Part shown: piece after piece, positions 59,432 through 64,000 of the stretch
Layout of the letters: each line of letters opens with the position of its first letter
Numbering within the stretch: position 1 is the stretch's first letter
The notes under the pieces: model-generated
Databases searched by the model: none
What the model was told of the DNA's origin: nothing
What the model saw: the letters and a program-made list of their open reading frames with translations, nothing else
Made by a program: the position numbers and the translations under genes
Assembly (NCBI GenBank): GCA_016708465.1
Contig: JADJFT010000007.1
Location: 74,501 to 138,500 of the forward strand
DNA from: Rhodanobacteraceae bacterium
Lineage (GTDB): Bacteria; Pseudomonadota; Gammaproteobacteria; Xanthomonadales; Ahniellaceae
Length of the DNA stretch: 64,000 bases
Reading direction: 5' to 3'

Positions 59432-60672
59432 TCAGCGCTTTGGTGCGTAGCGGTCGCGCAGTAAGGTTTGCCGCGACACCATCGGCTGAGCTTCGCCGCC
59501 GATCCAGACTTGCGTCGCGAGCGAAGAAACATCGAGCGGGTCGCCGTCCCAGAGCACGAGATCGGCGCGCTGCCCGACCGCGATGCGGCCACGGTCGCCG
59601 GCACCGAAGATTGCAGCGGGATTTGCGGTAATTGCCGCCAGTCCAGCGTCCCAAGGTAGTCCATTGGCAACCGCAATGCCGGCTCCCTGGCGCAACTTGC
59701 GCGCCATGTGCGAGGCATCGCCGGACTGCGAAAACGCGACCGTGACTCCCGCCTTGTGCAAACGCGCGGCATTTTCAGCGTCGCACCGAACTGATCGAAA
59801 TTGCCCGGAAGGTTCACGAACGGATCGACCAACACCGGAGCCTTGGCGGACGCCAGTTCAGCGGCGACTTGCCAGGCCTCCGCACCGCCGACAATCACCG
59901 GCCGCATCCCGTGCTTCTTCGCAAACGCCAGGGCGCGGCGGATATCGATGGCACGATTGACGGAGAGCACCACGCGTCCGCCGGAAAGGTATTTTGCCAA
60001 CGTCTCGCGCCCGGCCACCGTGAGCAGACGCTCGCCTTCGAACAGCGCGCCGCGCGTCTCGCGGATCGCCTGGTCGAGCAGCATGTATTGAGCTGCCCGC
60101 GAATTTCCGGTGAGTGATGATGCGCCACTGCCGAGTGCGATGAACAGCGAACGCGACGCCGGCAGCAGATCAATGCTGCGGCCATCCAGTGTTGCCAGCC
60201 CCTGACCGCCGACCAGCGTGCCGCCCGCCATCGCGCTCGGTGCCAGCATGGTGAAGGTGATGCCTTCAACGACCTGCACCGGAATCACCATCGAGGCCGG
60301 GTTGTAGGCATAAGCCGGATCGAATTCAGGCCGCATCGACATCGGCTGCGCCGGCATCACCGCACCCGGCGTGTAGGCGTTGTCGACCGTAGTGACTTCG
60401 GCCGAGACGTCTTCAAGCCCGAGCGCCGTAAGCCCGCCGAACAATCCGGGGGTGAGCGCTTTGCCATTGGCATCGACGATACGAGCATCGGCGACGACGA
60501 TGGCCTTGCCGATCTGCGCGATCAAGCCATCGCGAATCAACACGTCACTGTTTTCCAGCACGCCGGCGGTGTCGACCGTATGCACGCGTGCACCGCGGAT
60601 CAGCACGGTTTCGGCGGCGACTTGGGTGCTCGCAGCGAATGCGAGAGACAAAGCGATCAGTCGACGGCTCAT
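59432..60672 (-). pseudogene. Secreted amidohydrolase-family protein A, frameshifted
   Basis: An imidazolonepropionase-like amidohydrolase with signal peptide (LIALSLAFAASTQVAA). The frame from 60672 runs to LKMPRVC, where the run AAAA (59772-59775, T's on plus) lacks one A; the other frame continues AARLHKAGVTVAFSQSGDAS to VWIGGEAQPMVSR and a stop at 59432. The region where an HxH metal motif is expected reads TPGLFGGLTALG, so the first metal ligands are missing, as seen in some relatives. It overlaps gene B by four bases. Confidence 0.82.
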
Positions 60673-62058
60673 GGCGTCACCTCCTTCTGCATTCCCAACA
60701 TCACGTCGGCTTGATGCCAAGTCGAACGATCGTTGCGGTCATAGCGCAGTGCACCGTCGATGAATACTTGCTCGGCCTTGGCATAGACGCTGAACGGTGT
60801 GCCGTTCCAGATCACTACGTCGGCCTGCTTGCCGGCTTCGAGTGTGCCGACGCGATCAGCGACGCCGAGTGCTTTTGCGGCATTCGCGGTGAGCCAGCGA
60901 ATCGCGTGCTCGGGCGTGATGCCGAGGCCGGCGCGGTTGCCGCGCGCCATGGCCTTGGCCGCTTCCTGGTTCAGGCGCTGGATGCCTTCGCCGGAATCCG
61001 AATGCACAATGGCACAGCCGTTCTTTGCCGCATCGACGAAGGCGATGTTTTCCTGGATGCCGTCGAGCGCTTCCATCTTGAAGCCCCACCAGTCTGCCCA
61101 CAACGCTGCACACACGCCCTTTTTCGCCAGCAGGTCAGCGATCTTGTAAGCCTCGACACCGTGGTGAAAGGCGGTGATCTTGAAACTGAATTCTTCAGAA
61201 AGATCGATCATCGTCGCCATCTCGTCGGCGCGATAACAGTGGTTATGCACCAGAATCTCCCCACGCAACGCACCGGCGAGCGTCTCCAGTGCCAAATCGG
61301 TCTTCGGTGGCGTCGGGCGGTCGCCACGCTTGCCCTTGTCACCACTCTCCCAGACCACCAGTTTCCGCGTGAATTCATCCTGCGCGCGCATGTATTCCTG
61401 CGCGTCGAGAAACGCCTTGCGGTAGCCGGCGACATTGCCCATGTTGGTCATTGGCGCCGCGCCTTTGCTGCCATAGACGCGCTTCGGGTTTTCGCCGCAC
61501 GCGAACTTCAGGCCATGCGGCGCATCCGGAAACTTCATCGCCTGATAGGTTGTTGCGGGCACGTTCTTGATCGTGACGCCGCGACCGCCGATCAGATTTG
61601 CCGAACCCGGCAGGATTTGCATCGAGGTGACGCCACCGGCGCGCGCCGTGTCGAAACCGGGATCGTTCGGGTTCAACGAATGCTCGGCCCATACATTCGG
61701 TGTGGTCGGCGCCGTCATCTCATTGCCGTCGTTGTGCGCACTCATACCCGGCGAGGCGCACACCCAGGTGGGAATGCACATCGATGATGCCCGGCGTGAC
61801 GACCTTGCCGTGACCGTCGATCACGCGTGCGCCGTCCGGTGTATCGAGATCGGCGCCGATCGCCGCGATTTTGCCGTTCGCCAACAGCAGGTCGGCGTCA
61901 TCAAGTTTATCGCCATTGCCGATCAACACGGTCGCGTTGCGGATCAACACCGGCGCGCTGGTCGGAACCTGATAGGTGCTCGGGTAGGGCGCTTCCGCAG
62001 CCATCGCCGGCAACGACAACGTGAGCGCGATCGCGATCGCCGTGCGCAACAGTTTCAC
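60669..62058 (-). pseudogene. Secreted amidohydrolase-family protein B, frameshifted
   Basis: A second amidohydrolase, upstream of A on the same strand. Signal peptide LRTAIAIALTLSLPAMA, then GIIDVHSHLGV with the HxH metal motif. Around 61757-61768 the frame breaks; the next frame begins CASPGMSAHNDGNEMTAP and runs through LVHNHCYRADEM, ITAFHHGVEAYKIAD and IVHSDSGEG to a stop at 60669. Joined, the protein has about 460 residues and looks complete. A and B probably form one enzyme or complex in the periplasm; the substrate is unknown (family members act on cyclic amides and dipeptides). Confidence 0.83.
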
Positions 62059-62156
62059 GTGGGACTCTCCGTGATGGGAAAGTCCGAACTATGCCAGAGG
62101 TACCCGGCACCACCCGGTCCGATGTTCACGGGTGGCGGCTGTGTGGACGCGACTCG

Positions 62157-62954
62157 TCACGTGCGCCAGAAATGGTTCAGCACGGCGACGCCGCCACGGC
62201 CTGGCCGATAGGCATGGAGTAACGCACCATGCACATAGTCGGTGGCGTGGGCGCATGCCTCGGGCAGTGCCTGGTCGCGTAGCAAATGAGCGGCGATGGC
62301 TGCTGCCAGAGTGCAGCCGGTGCCGTGACCTTCGACATCGAGCCGTGTATGCACGAACTGTGCACGTAAATCGCCCGCAGCGAGTCGGTCAATCATGCGC
62401 TCACCGGCCAGATGTCCACCTTTGAGCAATACCGACGCAGCCCCCAACTCGAGCAACGCTTCCAGTGCAGCCGAAGCGGCGTCGCCATCGACGATACGTC
62501 GGTTAAGCAGCAGTTCCGCCTCAGGAATATTCGGCGTGATCAAGGTCGCGATTGGAATCAGGCGCGTGCGTAGCGCATCAAGCGCCGACGCTTCCAGCAA
62601 TTTCGCCCCCGAGCTGGCGACCATCACCGGATCGACCACGATGTGTGGCGGACGCCAGTAGGCGAGCGCATCGGCGACGGCGTGGATGATCTCGGCTGTC
62701 GCCAGCATGCCGAGCTTGACGGCGCCGATACGAAAATCGTCGAAGCAGGCATCGATTTGTGCGCGCAGAAACGTCGGCGGCGGCACATGCACGGCGGTGA
62801 CACCGCGGGTGTGCTGCGCGGTCAACGCGGCAATCGCCGATAGCCCATGCACGCCATGTGCGGCAAAGGTCTTCAAGTCTGCCTGAATGCCGGCGCCACC
62901 GCCGCTGTCGGAACCGGCGATGGTGAGTGCACACAGCGGGCGATTGTCGGTCAT
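62157..62954 (-). CDS. thiD: Hydroxymethylpyrimidine/phosphomethylpyrimidine kinase ThiD
   Basis: A 265-residue kinase of thiamine synthesis, phosphorylating HMP twice. It has the N-terminal LTIAGSDSGGGAGIQADLK, VVDPVMVASSGAKLL, LITPNIPEAELLL and the C-terminal GHGTGCTLAAAIAAHL (anion hole and catalytic Cys). No thiamine genes adjoin. Confidence 0.94.
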   Translation of the reverse strand: MTDNRPLCALTIAGSDSGGGAGIQADLKTFAAHGVHGLSAIAALTAQHTRGVTAVHVPPPTFLRAQIDACFDDFRIGAVKLGMLATAEIIHAVADALAYWRPPHIVVDPVMVASSGAKLLEASALDALRTRLIPIATLITPNIPEAELLLNRRIVDGDAASAALEALLELGAASVLLKGGHLAGERMIDRLAAGDLRAQFVHTRLDVEGHGTGCTLAAAIAAHLLRDQALPEACAHATDYVHGALLHAYRPGRGGVAVLNHFWRT

Positions 62955-63097
62955 CGACTTATTCCAAGAAAGCGTTGAATGATACGCGGCTCCAGCAACG
63001 CTACGGGGCAGCCCGGGCAAGTGACGGTCGCTCGTCCGCGCGCCGCAGGTCGGCGTCGAACCTCTACAATGGTGCAAATACGACGATGGAGAAGAAG

Positions 63098-63877
63098 ATG
63101 AAAGAAAAGGACGAGATCGTTGCCAACTGGTTGCCGCGCTATACCGGCGTGCCGCTGACCGAATTTGGCGAACACATTCTGCTGACCAATTTCGGTGGCT
63201 ACTTGGAAGTGTTCAAGCGCGTGATTGGTGGTGGCGAGATTCGCGGCGCCGATCGCCCGATGCCCAGTGTCACCTTCGACGGCATCACCATGATCAACTT
63301 CGGCATGGGCAGCCCCAACGCCGCGACGATGATGGATCTGCTCTCGGCGATCACACCCAAGGCGGCGCTGTTCCTGGGCAAATGCGGCGGGCTGAAGCGC
63401 AAGAATGAGATTGGCGACCTGGTGTTGCCGATCGCCGCGATCCGCGGCGAGGGAACATCCAACGACTACCAGTTGCCGGAAGTGCCGGCACTACCCGCAT
63501 TCTCGTTGCAGCGCGCAGTGTCGACGATGATCCGCGACCTTGACCACGATTACTGGACCGGTACCGTCTACACCACCAATCGCCGTGTTTGGGAACACGA
63601 CGAGGCGTTCAAGGAATACCTTCGCAAAACTCGCGCGATGGCCATCGATATGGAGACCGCGACGATATTCGCGGCCGGGTTCCACAACGAGATTCCTTCA
63701 GGTGCTTTGTTGCTGGTCTCGGACCAGCCGATGATCCCGGAAGGTGTGAAGACCGAGGCGTCGGACAAGAAGGTCACCGAAGGCTTCGTCGATGCCCACG
63801 TAAAAATCGGCATCGAGGCACTGCGGCTGATCCGTCGCCACGGCAAATCTGTCAAACACCTGCGCTTCGACGAATAA
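63098..63877 (+). CDS. AMP nucleosidase (short form)
   Basis: A 259-residue enzyme of the nucleoside phosphorylase fold that would split AMP into adenine and ribose 5-phosphate. It has the short-form start KEKDEIVANWLPRYTGVPL, NFGMGSPNAATMMDLL, LFLGKCGGLK and IDMETATIFAAGF (catalytic Glu in MET). ATG 63098 has GGAG six bases upstream; ATG 63086 adds four residues. The E. coli Amn has an extra N-terminal domain absent here. Its end is followed by a convergent terminator. Confidence 0.88.
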   Translation: MKEKDEIVANWLPRYTGVPLTEFGEHILLTNFGGYLEVFKRVIGGGEIRGADRPMPSVTFDGITMINFGMGSPNAATMMDLLSAITPKAALFLGKCGGLKRKNEIGDLVLPIAAIRGEGTSNDYQLPEVPALPAFSLQRAVSTMIRDLDHDYWTGTVYTTNRRVWEHDEAFKEYLRKTRAMAIDMETATIFAAGFHNEIPSGALLLVSDQPMIPEGVKTEASDKKVTEGFVDAHVKIGIEALRLIRRHGKSVKHLRFDE

Positions 63878-63896
63878 CGAAGGCTGAAAACGGTGG

Positions 63897-63912
63897 CGGG
63901 GCCGAAGCCCCG
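63897..63912. terminator. Hairpin between convergent genes
   Basis: CGGGGC CGAA GCCCCG, a 6-bp stem with a CGAA tetraloop, 20 bases past the AMP nucleosidase stop and eight before the stop of the gene on the other strand. On the minus strand it is followed by CACCGTTTTC. Confidence 0.6.
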
Positions 63913-63919
63913 TCGTCGA

Positions 63920-64000
63920 TCAGAACGCGAATTGCAGCAGGATCACGGTCGGTTCGGCGTCCGGCTTGGCCGGATCGAATTGCACACGACAGGTAAATTC
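63920..64000 (-). CDS. 3' end of a hypothetical gene (starts outside window)
   Basis: The last 26 codons of an open frame on the minus strand, ending CRVQFDPAKPDAEPTVILLQF and a stop at 63920. The convergent terminator beside it supports a real gene end. No function can be given. Confidence 0.5.
   Translation of the reverse strand, partial: EFTCRVQFDPAKPDAEPTVILLQFAF

Noticed and set aside
1..64000. tRNA or rRNA genes
   Set aside because: I looked for T-loop-like and conserved rRNA segments and saw none; a covariance search would be needed to exclude an unusual tRNA.

Overview
The window (about 60-65% G+C by eye) looks like the chromosome of a gammaproteobacterium, probably Lysobacterales (Xanthomonadales). 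Support comes from the zapA-ssrS(6S RNA)-ygfA and ygfB-pepP neighbourhoods, a TIGR02449-type coiled-coil gene beside zapA, a DUF1631 + PilZ pair, a dihydrolipoyl dehydrogenase with its own lipoyl domain, and dispersed GCGACCC...GGGTCGC repeats. This assignment is inferred from gene content, not from a marker-gene comparison.

Layout. 1-8175: core metabolism (ABC ATPase, GNAT acetyltransferase, ohr, aceF-lpdA, a YbdK-type ligase, a class I glutamine amidotransferase, ubiA). 8212-20300: an accessory island dominated by an array of displaced Rhs/YD-repeat tips. Six modules share a nearly identical C-terminal Rhs core fragment ending in ...NNSPYRFVDPDGR. Each is followed by a different toxin tip and a small, usually overlapping, candidate immunity gene. 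From the second module on, each boundary is a CCGCCAGC/GCTGGCGG hairpin followed by a conserved GGTCGCGAAGTTCAGC-like segment. No full-length rhs gene is present. Module 5, a metzincin-like protease tip, is split by an IS3-family element whose removal restores the frame exactly. A type IV toxin-antitoxin-like pair (PD-(D/E)XK/AbiEi-like protein plus nucleotidyltransferase) sits between two decayed copies of the Rhs boundary, with an operator of three 18-bp repeats and a truncated third gene.

20426-30201: a sulfide/persulfide gene set under a BigR/SqrR-type ArsR regulator, all on the minus strand except the regulator: SQR-like flavoprotein, DUF2892 protein, RND efflux pair, haem-binding DUF3365 protein, a small TauE-like remnant, MBL-fold persulfide dioxygenase-like enzyme, rhodanese, then putP. 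30233-34399: a TetR-regulated MacA/MacB-like export operon with a perfect palindromic operator and a frameshifted permease. 34512-38150: a cyclic-nucleotide/rhodanese protein, a 23-bp minisatellite that writes the C-terminus of rpiA, EVE protein, ygfA, 6S RNA, zapA. 38183-51400: a 1.5-kilo-residue propeller-PAS-GGDEF-EAL protein, ygfB-pepP, pepQ, PilZ, DUF1631 and a TonB-dependent receptor behind a cobalamin riboswitch. 51563-64000: engB, M16 peptidase, acyltransferase, SDR, a two-component pair, two amidohydrolases, thiD, AMP nucleosidase.

Caution: several genes carry single small indels, mostly in homopolymers (IS transposase, ABC permease, M16 peptidase, both amidohydrolases, Rhs module 5). 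Some may be sequencing errors rather than real decay. Family names are given from motif recognition only; no database search was possible.
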